A DNA stretch of 64,000 nt, from the NCBI RefSeq assembly GCF_900176075.1, contig NZ_FWWV01000003.1:19205-83204 (forward strand), given 5' to 3'. The stretch's first letter is position 1. Every line of letters begins with the position of its first letter. Positions 56,355-64,000 of the stretch are shown here, in pieces. A program made the position numbers and the translations under genes. The notes below the pieces were generated by a model. That model saw only the letters and a program-made list of their open reading frames with translations. It made no database searches and was not told the DNA's origin. The stretch is from Pasteurella testudinis DSM 23072. Its GTDB lineage: Bacteria; Pseudomonadota; Gammaproteobacteria; Enterobacterales; Pasteurellaceae.

Positions 56355-57221
56355 ATGCACTCTCAATTAATTTGTTACAAAAAAATGCCGGTTTGGACCA
56401 AAGATACCCTGCCGAAAATGTTCCAAGAAATGCATAACACCAAAGTCGGGACTTGGGCGAAAGTCACTATTCTTGCCGGTGCGTTAAAATATTTTGCACT
56501 GGACGAGTTCGGCAATGTCACTGCCACGCATATATTCGATGTAGAAAACCAAGCGCCATTTGTCGAACCGCAGCAATGGCACCGTGTTTTGCCTTTGTCC
56601 GATGATTTGCAGTGTTATTTGGAATTTTATTGTTTGCCGCAAGATTATGTCGCCAAGAAATACAACATGACCGCCACCCATTCCGAAGTGATCAATGCCC
56701 TGCAATTTGTGCAACCGTGCAAAACGTTGGATCTGGGTTGCGGACAGGGGCGCAACTCCGTATTTTTGGGCGTACAAGGATTCGAGGTCGATGCGTGGGA
56801 TCACAATGAAACCAGCCTTGCATTTTTAAATTCGGTGATCGAGAAAGAGAATTTAAACCAAGTCAAAACCGCACGTTACGACATTAACCAAGCGGCTATT
56901 CAAGACAATTACGATTTTATTCTCTCCACCGTCGTGTTGATGTTCTTGCAACGGGATCGCATTCCGGCAATTATCGCTAATATGCAGCAACACACCAATA
57001 TCGGCGGCTATAATTTAATCGTGGCGGCGATGTCCACCGATGATATGCCTTGTCCGCTGCCGTTTTCTTTCACCTTTGCCGAAAACGAACTGAAAAATTA
57101 TTACCACGGTTGGGAACTGCTCAAATACACCGAAGCCTTGGGCGAACTGCACAAAACCGATGCCAACGGCAATCGGATCAAACTGAAATTCGTCACAATG
57201 TTAGCGAAGAAGATCAGCTAA
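56355..57221 (+). CDS. tehB: Tellurite resistance SAM-dependent methyltransferase TehB
   Basis: 288 residues, like the two-domain TehB of Haemophilus (286). The N-terminal extra domain (about 1-95; MPVWTKDTLPKMFQEMHNTKVGTWAKV) is absent in E. coli TehB. The methyltransferase part has the SAM motif LDLGCGQGRNS (about 125-135) and ends KLKFVTMLAKK. In H. influenzae TehB is OxyR-regulated and helps against oxidants and in haem use; tehA is not beside it here. AAGGA precedes the ATG. Confidence 0.92.
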   Translation: MHSQLICYKKMPVWTKDTLPKMFQEMHNTKVGTWAKVTILAGALKYFALDEFGNVTATHIFDVENQAPFVEPQQWHRVLPLSDDLQCYLEFYCLPQDYVAKKYNMTATHSEVINALQFVQPCKTLDLGCGQGRNSVFLGVQGFEVDAWDHNETSLAFLNSVIEKENLNQVKTARYDINQAAIQDNYDFILSTVVLMFLQRDRIPAIIANMQQHTNIGGYNLIVAAMSTDDMPCPLPFSFTFAENELKNYYHGWELLKYTEALGELHKTDANGNRIKLKFVTMLAKKIS

Positions 57222-57247
57222 ATACGTTATTGATCGTTTTAACATCA

Positions 57248-57279
57248 AAACCGCACTTTTACTGCCAAAAGTGCGGTTT
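57248..57279 (+). terminator. Paired uptake sequence terminator of tehB
   Basis: AAACCGCACTTTT and AAAAGTGCGGTTT, a 13-bp stem with a 6-base loop. Confidence 0.8.
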
Positions 57280-57374
57280 AGCGTATAGCATTCCACTTGA
57301 TTTAAAAGCCATATATTCCATTTCTAAAGATTGTAATTCTCACCTTTTCCTACCGATAACTGCCGTTTTCACAC

Positions 57375-59605
57375 AAAAACATCATTATTGCCTTTAAAAT
57401 AGACAAACGGAACTTTCCACATACAACATCTCAATAATTTTCGATTCGTTTTTGTTTTTTAGACCCTGTAAAAAAACCGCACTTTTATTACTAAAAGTGC
57501 GGTTTGAGGTTAGTTAACGTAGGTTATCGGTTAGATAACGATAATACCGGTTTGGATATAAACATCGTTAGATGTATCTGTTCCTGCTGCTGAATGGTGG
57601 TAAACATCATAGGTGATACCTCCTTCAGAAATGGAAGCTCCTTTCTGCCATGTACCACTCTTGCCTGACACTGTATTATCTTGCAAATTTTGTGTACCGT
57701 TTAATGCATCACTTGTCCAGTTATTCTGACCTAAATCAACAACACTGCCATTGACACCTTTAATACGCAGTGCCTGCGAGTTTTGAGTATCATCTAAGAG
57801 ATCTTTATAACGGATATCTACAGATTGACCAGATTGTGTCATCTGAATTACCTCAAAATTCTCAAATTTCTCGGAACTCAGATTAGTGACGCCTGAACCT
57901 GTCTTCGTATTTACAGTCGTAGTCAAAATTAATGTATCAATACCACTACCACCATTAATTTTATTCGTACTGGAAATAGTTGTACCGCCCCAAGTTACTG
58001 TATCGTTACCGGCGCCCATTGAGATGGCTGGATTTCCAGTACCAACGCCCAATTGTCCGTTGATGGTCAGTTGATCATCACCGCTACCAAAGGTAATAAC
58101 TGAGGAATTATTCACACCTCCACCAATAGTGAGAACATTATTACCTTCTCCCATATCGATCTTCGCACCATTTTGTACAATACCTTTAATGGTTACGGTA
58201 TCGTTTCCTTCACCCATATTAATCTGAGTTCCAGAACCATCAACATTACCTACGCTGCCATTATGTACACCGACCGTCAGAACGTCATTTCCGGCACCCA
58301 TATCAATAATGCTGCTACCGCTGATATTACCTGTACCGCCATTTTCTGTTCCGATTGACATAACATCATCACCTGCGCCCAGATAGGCTTTGGCATTGTT
58401 CTTCATCTCGAAACCGATATACACAGTATCAACGCCGTTGTCACTACCATCGTCCTTACGAGTTAACGCCTGAGTATCCATCTCATTGCTAGTACTTCCA
58501 GCTTTTAACGTCACACCATCTGCAACACCACCGATAATCAAAGAATTATCAAAATCTCGCTTAATATCAATTGAGTCATCACCAGCACCTAAGACGACTA
58601 CGCTACCACCTTGCAATGATCCACCTGAATTTAAACCTGAGTTTCTTTCTGTAGTATCCAAGCGACGATCAGATCTAAGCGCACTGTCTTTCGCCAGGTC
58701 AGTCAATACAATGCTGTCATTGCCTGCTCCCATATCAATCAAGCTGCCGGCTTTAACATTACCGCCTTGTAAGCGTAATGTATCATTACCACCACCGGTC
58801 AACACCGTTGCGTTCTGAATATCATCTCTGTCGCCTACATTATTACCGAAATCGCCGACAATAATCGTATCGTTACCGTCACCGGAAACCACCCAGCTAC
58901 GCGTAGAGCCGCCGATAATATCGTTACCGACCAGTAGGGTATTATCGCTGCTACCTAAATCGATACCGCCGTCCATATTGTTACTGCCGACACTTTGTGA
59001 CAATTGAACATAGTCATCACCAGCCAGTGTAGAAAGCACAGCTCCCCGCTCAACATTACCCCAACCCGTACCGGTTAGGAAATTTCCGCTTTCGGTATAA
59101 CCAATCAGAATCTTGTCAGCGTCCTCACTGGTAAACATAAAGTTAGGATCAGTTTTATCAGTCGACGTTCTTTGATTATTAGTCACCGAGTTCGCACCAT
59201 CGACAGACCCTGAATTAATACCGTTAGTACTGTCCATATTATAATATAGGAATGGCAATGCAGAGACATCATTGACCTTGAAGGTCACCGCCAACTCTTC
59301 AGAAACCAAATTGGTTTGATCGACCGCAATAATGTTATAGTTACCAAACTGATTTGTGGACGTTTCATAATCATTGCTGTCAACTTGGCTGAGTTCACTG
59401 TTTGTGCTGATTAACGCTCCACCACCGGATACCGTCAAATAAATCTCGCCTTTTGTATTAATCGCATATTTACCGTCCTCACTTCTGGCACTCATCGCAC
59501 CATTAGTGTGAACAAATAAATATTCTTTGATTTTATTATCTTCGTCTGTCGCCTCCACTGTTGCGATCGGGTTTTTGATTAAATGATTTTCAAAATACTT
59601 GAATG
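57375..59605 (-). repeat. Tandem duplicated adhesin block, copy A
   Basis: Covers the 3' flank and the C-terminal two thirds of the short adhesin. It matches 60133-62345 at an offset of about 2.75 kb. Stretches such as that around 58018-58085 are almost identical at DNA level, others have clearly diverged. Confidence 0.85.
57474..57505 (-). terminator. Terminator of the short adhesin gene (paired uptake sequences)
   Basis: AAACCGCACTTTTA and TAAAAGTGCGGTTT, a 14-bp stem with a 4-base loop, followed by a run of T on the minus strand. Confidence 0.9.
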
Positions 59606-60008
59606 AAGCTGTTTCTTGACTAAATACCGGCTGGAACAACACGTTGGTTTCAACTTGCGCCATCTTGCCGTTAGTGTCATTAACAATCAATTTTGAACCG
59701 AAAAGCAAAAACTTTTTCTCAATTGTCACTTCACCGCTTTTAGGATCAAGCGATAATCCGTTCGGTTTGCTATTTTGTATTCTACCGCTCCTGATCCATT
59801 GATTCTCTGCGTTTTTTGTCACAATCACGGTTTGGGCTTCCCCTTGGCTATCCATCAACTGAATCTTCAATTCCGTCGAATTTTCCTGTGACGGCGCAAC
59901 TTTCAGTGCGCCATTCATTGCCCAAATTCTCGGCATATCTGTCGCTTGATTTTCGGCAAACGGTTTCAAAGATAAATTTTTATTATTTGCTGTTCTATTC
60001 ACTGGCAT
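57531..60008 (-). CDS. Short secreted GxGxD-repeat protein, paralogue of the neighbouring giant adhesin
   Basis: 825 residues from the ATG at 60008, which has AGGAG 8 bases upstream; ATGs further up lack a site. No N-terminal signal peptide. Order: about 50 unique residues, an Ig-like domain resembling the last Ig domain of the neighbour, a cadherin-like domain (FKYFENHLIKNPIATVEATD), then about 13 GxGxD-type units spaced some 20-40 residues apart (MGAGNDSIVL, LGAGDDSIDI, MGEGNDTVTI), and a C-terminal domain ending DVYIQTGIIVI, as expected for type I secretion. The spacing differs from tandem RTX nonapeptides. Function unknown; adhesion or matrix is inference. Confidence 0.82.
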   Translation of the reverse strand: MPVNRTANNKNLSLKPFAENQATDMPRIWAMNGALKVAPSQENSTELKIQLMDSQGEAQTVIVTKNAENQWIRSGRIQNSKPNGLSLDPKSGEVTIEKKFLLFGSKLIVNDTNGKMAQVETNVLFQPVFSQETASFKYFENHLIKNPIATVEATDEDNKIKEYLFVHTNGAMSARSEDGKYAINTKGEIYLTVSGGGALISTNSELSQVDSNDYETSTNQFGNYNIIAVDQTNLVSEELAVTFKVNDVSALPFLYYNMDSTNGINSGSVDGANSVTNNQRTSTDKTDPNFMFTSEDADKILIGYTESGNFLTGTGWGNVERGAVLSTLAGDDYVQLSQSVGSNNMDGGIDLGSSDNTLLVGNDIIGGSTRSWVVSGDGNDTIIVGDFGNNVGDRDDIQNATVLTGGGNDTLRLQGGNVKAGSLIDMGAGNDSIVLTDLAKDSALRSDRRLDTTERNSGLNSGGSLQGGSVVVLGAGDDSIDIKRDFDNSLIIGGVADGVTLKAGSTSNEMDTQALTRKDDGSDNGVDTVYIGFEMKNNAKAYLGAGDDVMSIGTENGGTGNISGSSIIDMGAGNDVLTVGVHNGSVGNVDGSGTQINMGEGNDTVTIKGIVQNGAKIDMGEGNNVLTIGGGVNNSSVITFGSGDDQLTINGQLGVGTGNPAISMGAGNDTVTWGGTTISSTNKINGGSGIDTLILTTTVNTKTGSGVTNLSSEKFENFEVIQMTQSGQSVDIRYKDLLDDTQNSQALRIKGVNGSVVDLGQNNWTSDALNGTQNLQDNTVSGKSGTWQKGASISEGGITYDVYHHSAAGTDTSNDVYIQTGIIVI

Positions 60009-60060
60009 AACCGGCTCTCCTGTTTCGCTGTTAATCATTTGTACAAAAACATTTAAAATA

Positions 60061-60075
60061 ATAACCAATGGTTAT
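60061..60075. promoter_or_regulatory. Palindrome upstream of the short adhesin, candidate operator
   Basis: ATAACCAATGGTTAT is a perfect dyad (ATAACCA/TGGTTAT) 53-67 bp before the ATG at 60008. A second dyad, TTTCA-AAT-TGAAA, is at 60078-60090. I cannot place -10 and -35 with confidence. Confidence 0.4.
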
Positions 60076-60132
60076 AATTTCAAATTGAAATAAAATTATC
60101 AGCTTTTAGCGACAATGACCGCAGGTTTTACA

Positions 60133-62345
60133 CAAAAGATCATTATTATCAATAAAATAGACAAACGGAACTTTCCACATACAACATCTCAATAATTTTC
60201 GATTCGTTTTTTGTTTTTTAAACCCTGTAAAAAAACCGCACTTTTATTGCTAAAAGTGCGGTTTGAGGTTAGTTAACGTAGGTTATCGGTTAGATAACGA
60301 TAATGCCGGTTTGGATATAAACATCGTTAGATGTATCTGTTCCTGCTGTTGAATGGTGGTAAACATCATAAGTTACTCCATCAACTACAGTTGTTGATTG
60401 TTTAGACCAAGAACCTCCCCGTACAGAACTATCTGACAGGTTAGCACTACTTGCAGAATCACTGTTATAGTTATTCTGTCCTAAATCAACTTTACTTCCG
60501 GCAACACCTTTAATATACAGTGGGCTTTCATTGGTCGTATCACTCAGCAAATCAGAATAACGGATATCAACCGAGTTACCTGAATTTTTCATTTCAATCA
60601 CTTCAAAACCTTTGAATTGTGATGAACCCAAATTCGTAATACTGTTAGTACCAGTATGCGTATTGGTTGTAGTTGTCAAGATCAAGGTATCTTTACCTGC
60701 ACCACCATCGATCTGATTTGTACTCGAGATACTCGTACCACCCCAAGTTACCGTATCGTTACCAGCGCCCATTGAGATGGTTGGATTTCCAGTACCAACG
60801 CCCAATTGTCCGTTGATGGTCAGTTGATCATCACCGCTACCAAAGGTCACACTTGAGTTGTTATTCAAACCACCACCGATTGTAAGAATGTTATTACCTT
60901 CTCCCATATCGATCTTCGCACCATTTTGTACAATGCCTTTAATGGTTACAGTGTCATTACCAGCATCCATATTGATCGTTGAATTATCAACATTACCTAC
61001 GCTGCCATTATGTACACCGACCGTCAGAACGTCATTTCCGGCACCCATATCAATAATGCTGCTACCGCTGATATTACCTGTACCGCCATTTTCTGTTCCG
61101 ATTGACATAACATCATCACCTGCGCCCAGATAGGCTTTGGCGTTGTTACTCATATCGAAGCCGACATAAACAGTGTCAATGCCATTGTCTTGACCGTTAT
61201 CAATCACGTTACGAGCACCACTAGCAATATCCTTACTTCCAGAGACCAAAACGTTACTGCTAGCCATACCACCGATAATAGTTGAATCGCTAAAATTTCT
61301 AGTGATATTGATACTGTCATCACCAGCACCTAAGACGACTACACTACCGCCTTGCAATGATCCACCTGAATTTGAACCTGCGTTTCTTTCTGTAGTATCC
61401 AAGCGACGATCAGATCTAAGCGCACTGTCTTTCGCCAGGTCAGTCAATACAATGCTGTCATTGCCTGCCCCCATATCAATCAGGCTAGCGGCTTTTACAT
61501 CACCACCTTGTAAACGTAATGTATCATTCCCTGCACCGGTCAATACAGTTGCATTTTGGATATCATCTCTATCTCCAACAGTGTAAGAGAAATCGCCAAC
61601 AATAATCGTGTCATCACCGTCGCCGGAAACCACCCAACTACGCGTAGAGCCGCCGATAATATCATTACCAACAATCAAGGTGTTATTACCGCTACCTAAA
61701 TCGATACCACCTGCCATATTGTTACTGCCCACACTTTGTGACAATTGCACATAGTCATCACCAGCCAGTGTAGAAAGCACAGCGCCACGCTCAACATTAC
61801 CCCAACCCAGACCGGTTGCGGCATTTCCGCTTTCGGTATAACCAATCAGAATCTTATCAGCGTCCTGACTTGTGAACTGGAAGTTCGGATTTGAAGTATC
61901 AGTCGAAGGTTGTTGATTACCAGATACCGAATTTGCACCATCTACAGATCCTTGGCTAACACCATTAGTTTCATTCAACGGATAGTACAAATATGGTAAT
62001 GACAATACGTTGTTCACTTCAAAAGTCACCGCCAACTCTTCAGAAACCAAATTGGTTTCATCAACCGCAACCACGTTATAACCGCTAAACTCATTCGGAC
62101 GGGTTTCGTAGTCATTGTGTTTGTTGTTGCTCAAGCCTGAGGTAGTCGATAACAGCGCACCACCGTTCATTGTCAAGAAAATCTCACCCTGATTATTAAT
62201 GCTGTACATTCCGTCCGGGCTGACCGCACTTTGATTGCCGTTGGCATCGACAAAGTAGTAGTTAACCACCTTGTTATCAACATCGGTTGCCACCACTTGA
62301 CCGACCGCATTAGCTGCCAGCTGGTTTTCAAAGTAACCGATAGTG
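60133..62345 (-). repeat. Tandem duplicated adhesin block, copy B
   Basis: The C-terminal part and 3' flank of the giant adhesin, matching copy A (57375-59605). Weaker protein-level likeness runs on to about 62600. Confidence 0.85.
60234..60265 (-). terminator. Terminator of the giant adhesin gene (paired uptake sequences)
   Basis: Same stem as at 57474-57505 apart from one loop base, with a T-run on the minus strand. Confidence 0.9.
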
Positions 62346-64000
62346 ACCGCATCTTCGGCAAATTCAGGACGGTAAGAAGCAACCTCAGTTTCTGTCGATT
62401 TATTACCGGCAGTGTCGGTTGCCACAGCGGTTATCGTTGAACCTGCTTGCACCGCACTTCCCGGCAATGTAATAACACCACTATCCGCATTGAATGTTGC
62501 GCCCTCCGGCAAGTCGCCTGTTGTCGTCCAAGTTGCTCCGTCACGTTGCACGCTCACGGTTTTTTCTTCACCGTTACTGTTGACGTAAGTCACTTCAACA
62601 TTGTGGTGCGTATCCTGCGTACTCGGATTCGGTGTCACCACAACATTACCGTTACTGACGCTGATTGTTGCCGGATTCGGCGTAGTATCCACGATAAACG
62701 GTGTTCCCTCTTTCCAAGTTGTCGGACTGATCTCGCTTGTCGCATTCCCTGCCGCATCAACAGCAAAGACACGAGGGAATTTCTGACCATCGTCCATTGC
62801 TTTCTCAACTTGAATCTCAAACTTACCTGTGCTGTCTGCCACACCTGAATAATAGCTGCCGTCAACATAAATGCGAACGATAGCGCCCGGCTCGGTCGTA
62901 CCTTCCAAGATCGGCGTATTATTATTCGTCATATTATCGGAATCGGAATAACCGGTATCATCACTGGATTTCAGTTTCAGATCGGCAATGATCGGTGTTG
63001 TTTGGTCAATTGTTACATTTTCCAAGGTTTCCGTTCCGACATTACCTGCCGCATCTTCGCTCGTCACAACTATGTTTGTATAAACCCCTTCCGGTAACAC
63101 ATATTCTCCGGCTGAGTTCGGTGTGATCACGTTACCGTCAGCAACCACGCTGGTGATCGTGCCATCACCACCGGAAACGATTAATTTACCGTCGTTGGTG
63201 ATCTTGTCAGTTGAACTCGAACCGGTATCACTATTTAAACCCACTGTTGGAACCGGAGCGGTTTGGTCAACGGTTACATTTTCCAAGGTTGCCGTTCCGA
63301 CATTACCTGCCGCATCCACACTGGTTACGACTACGCTGGTGTAAGTTCCTTCCGGTAATACATATTTACCGTCAACAACCGGCACTTCGACACCGTCGGC
63401 AACCACAGAAGTAATCGTGCCGTCACCACCGGATACCGTTAATGTACCGTCTTTAGTGATCTTGTCATCAGCGCTTGCACCGGTATCGGTAGTCAAGGTA
63501 ATAGTCGGTGTTGGTGCGGTGGTATCACGGGTCGCATCGTCGTTTGCCGCTTCGCTTTCGTTACCTGCCGCATCTTTAATTGTTGCTGTTACGTCCAGTT
63601 TTTCACCGTCTTCAGGCGCAGTGACTTTCACGTCCACGCTGCCTTTAGTGATGTCAGCCTCGGTTAACGGTGCTTGTGGTTCGCCGTTAACGACCACAAC
63701 ATCACCCACTTTCGCATCTGCAGGCAAGCCAACCGTTACCGTTACATTACCGTCATTATCGATTTCATCAGCGGTGATAAAGTCATCACCGTTACCGATA
63801 GTCACGGTCGGTGCACTTGGTGCAGTGGTGTCACGGGTCGCATCGTCTTTTGCCTCTGCGCTTTCGTTGCCTGCCGCATCTTTAATCGTTGCTGTTACGT
63901 CCAGTTTCTCACCGTCTGCTGGGGCGGTAACTTTCACGTCCACGCTACCGTTAGCGATGTCTTCATCGGTCAAGACTTGCTCTTCACCGTTAACAATTAA
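60290..64000 (-). CDS. Giant Ig-repeat adhesin, BapA/LapA-like, C-terminal part only
   Basis: 1237 C-terminal residues are visible; the frame stays open to base 64000, so the N-terminus lies outside. From the window edge: Ig-like units of about 102 residues (306-bp period near 63.5-63.9 kb; GEKLDVTATIKDAAGNES), units of about 87 residues (261-bp period near 63.0-63.4 kb; GDGTITSVVADG, TLENVTVDQTAP), a differing Ig unit (NTPILEGTTEPGA), a last Ig domain, a cadherin-like domain (IGYFENQLAANAVG), about 13 GxGxD units, and the C-terminal domain ending DVYIQTGIIVI. This layout is that of type I-secreted biofilm adhesins. The secretion genes are not in the window. Confidence 0.88.
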   Translation of the reverse strand, partial: LIVNGEEQVLTDEDIANGSVDVKVTAPADGEKLDVTATIKDAAGNESAEAKDDATRDTTAPSAPTVTIGNGDDFITADEIDNDGNVTVTVGLPADAKVGDVVVVNGEPQAPLTEADITKGSVDVKVTAPEDGEKLDVTATIKDAAGNESEAANDDATRDTTAPTPTITLTTDTGASADDKITKDGTLTVSGGDGTITSVVADGVEVPVVDGKYVLPEGTYTSVVVTSVDAAGNVGTATLENVTVDQTAPVPTVGLNSDTGSSSTDKITNDGKLIVSGGDGTITSVVADGNVITPNSAGEYVLPEGVYTNIVVTSEDAAGNVGTETLENVTIDQTTPIIADLKLKSSDDTGYSDSDNMTNNNTPILEGTTEPGAIVRIYVDGSYYSGVADSTGKFEIQVEKAMDDGQKFPRVFAVDAAGNATSEISPTTWKEGTPFIVDTTPNPATISVSNGNVVVTPNPSTQDTHHNVEVTYVNSNGEEKTVSVQRDGATWTTTGDLPEGATFNADSGVITLPGSAVQAGSTITAVATDTAGNKSTETEVASYRPEFAEDAVTIGYFENQLAANAVGQVVATDVDNKVVNYYFVDANGNQSAVSPDGMYSINNQGEIFLTMNGGALLSTTSGLSNNKHNDYETRPNEFSGYNVVAVDETNLVSEELAVTFEVNNVLSLPYLYYPLNETNGVSQGSVDGANSVSGNQQPSTDTSNPNFQFTSQDADKILIGYTESGNAATGLGWGNVERGAVLSTLAGDDYVQLSQSVGSNNMAGGIDLGSGNNTLIVGNDIIGGSTRSWVVSGDGDDTIIVGDFSYTVGDRDDIQNATVLTGAGNDTLRLQGGDVKAASLIDMGAGNDSIVLTDLAKDSALRSDRRLDTTERNAGSNSGGSLQGGSVVVLGAGDDSINITRNFSDSTIIGGMASSNVLVSGSKDIASGARNVIDNGQDNGIDTVYVGFDMSNNAKAYLGAGDDVMSIGTENGGTGNISGSSIIDMGAGNDVLTVGVHNGSVGNVDNSTINMDAGNDTVTIKGIVQNGAKIDMGEGNNILTIGGGLNNNSSVTFGSGDDQLTINGQLGVGTGNPTISMGAGNDTVTWGGTSISSTNQIDGGAGKDTLILTTTTNTHTGTNSITNLGSSQFKGFEVIEMKNSGNSVDIRYSDLLSDTTNESPLYIKGVAGSKVDLGQNNYNSDSASSANLSDSSVRGGSWSKQSTTVVDGVTYDVYHHSTAGTDTSNDVYIQTGIIVI
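62990..64000 (-). repeat. Tandem Ig-domain repeats at DNA level
   Basis: Two period types: 261 bp (63001 and 63262 start near-identical TTTGGTCAA stretches) and 306 bp (63525 and 63831). High DNA identity invites unequal recombination and copy-number change. Confidence 0.8.

Larger units (their letters stand above)
57222..57530. other. Intergenic region between tehB and the short adhesin paralogue
   Basis: 309 bp with two paired-uptake-sequence terminators. From about 57375 to 57530 it is nearly identical to 60133-60289, the matching flank downstream of the large adhesin gene. Confidence 0.8.

Noticed and set aside
57531..60008. Short adhesin as a pseudogene fragment
   Set aside because: It has an intact 825-codon frame, a strong ribosome site, its own terminator and a complete C-terminal domain.

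Overview
The window is chromosomal DNA of a member of the Pasteurellaceae. The clearest sign is the uptake signal sequence AAGTGCGGT: I counted about 70 copies by eye over both strands, where chance predicts less than one. Nearly every gene has a recognisable counterpart in Haemophilus, Aggregatibacter or Pasteurella, and several neighbourhoods match gammaproteobacterial order (ycgL-minC, rnm-yciO-rluB, accD-folC, grpE/nadK, rlmN-pilW-rodZ-ispG-hisS-yfgM, sspA-sspB). I cannot name the genus from this alone. No rRNA, tRNA, CRISPR array, transposase or prophage was found.

Layout. 1-9.9 kb is mostly minus-strand housekeeping: mltB (cut by the window edge), ycgL, minC (plus strand, with no minD or minE beside it), cysB, rluB, yciO, rnm, an unknown gene, folC, accD, truA. 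10-16 kb holds rplY with a structured leader, a DedA protein, slyB, yecM, argS, and divergent grpE/nadK with a sigma-32 promoter for grpE. 16-24 kb holds recN behind two LexA boxes, a periplasmic 5'-nucleotidase, a copper module (copA and cueR sharing a CueR-type promoter with a 19-bp spacer) and sspAB. 24-32 kb holds an 11-residue-repeat lipoprotein, dapD, and the hisS/ispG/rodZ/pilW/rlmN run. 32-40 kb holds htpX (sigma-32 promoter), epmC, a tri-haem quinol-peroxidase-like cytochrome with a perfect FNR box, and a divergent IgA-protease/Hap-type autotransporter.

41-47.5 kb is a lactate module: aldA, then lldP-lutA-lutB-lutC. AldA makes L-lactate from lactaldehyde, LldP imports lactate, and LutABC oxidises it to pyruvate. 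Both promoter regions carry a good candidate CRP site. 47.7-57.2 kb holds a hicAB toxin-antitoxin pair, argG, aroA, hisC, a class II Fic protein lying between serC and hisC, serC, a MITE-like repeat, tmaR, an MscS channel and tehB.

57.5-64 kb is the most accessory-looking part: two adjacent minus-strand genes for large secreted GxGxD-repeat proteins. The distal one (to 64000, N-terminus outside the window) is a giant adhesin with bacterial Ig-like repeats. The other is an 825-residue paralogue that keeps only the C-terminal half plus a short unique N-terminus. The duplicated block includes the shared 3' flank and terminator and mixes near-identical with diverged stretches.

Between genes the window shows repeated small structures: uptake sequences paired head-to-head as terminators, an enriched variant AAGAGCGGT used the same way, a GGCGGAT hairpin family, short 10-14-bp tandem duplications, and two copies of a palindromic MITE-like element.
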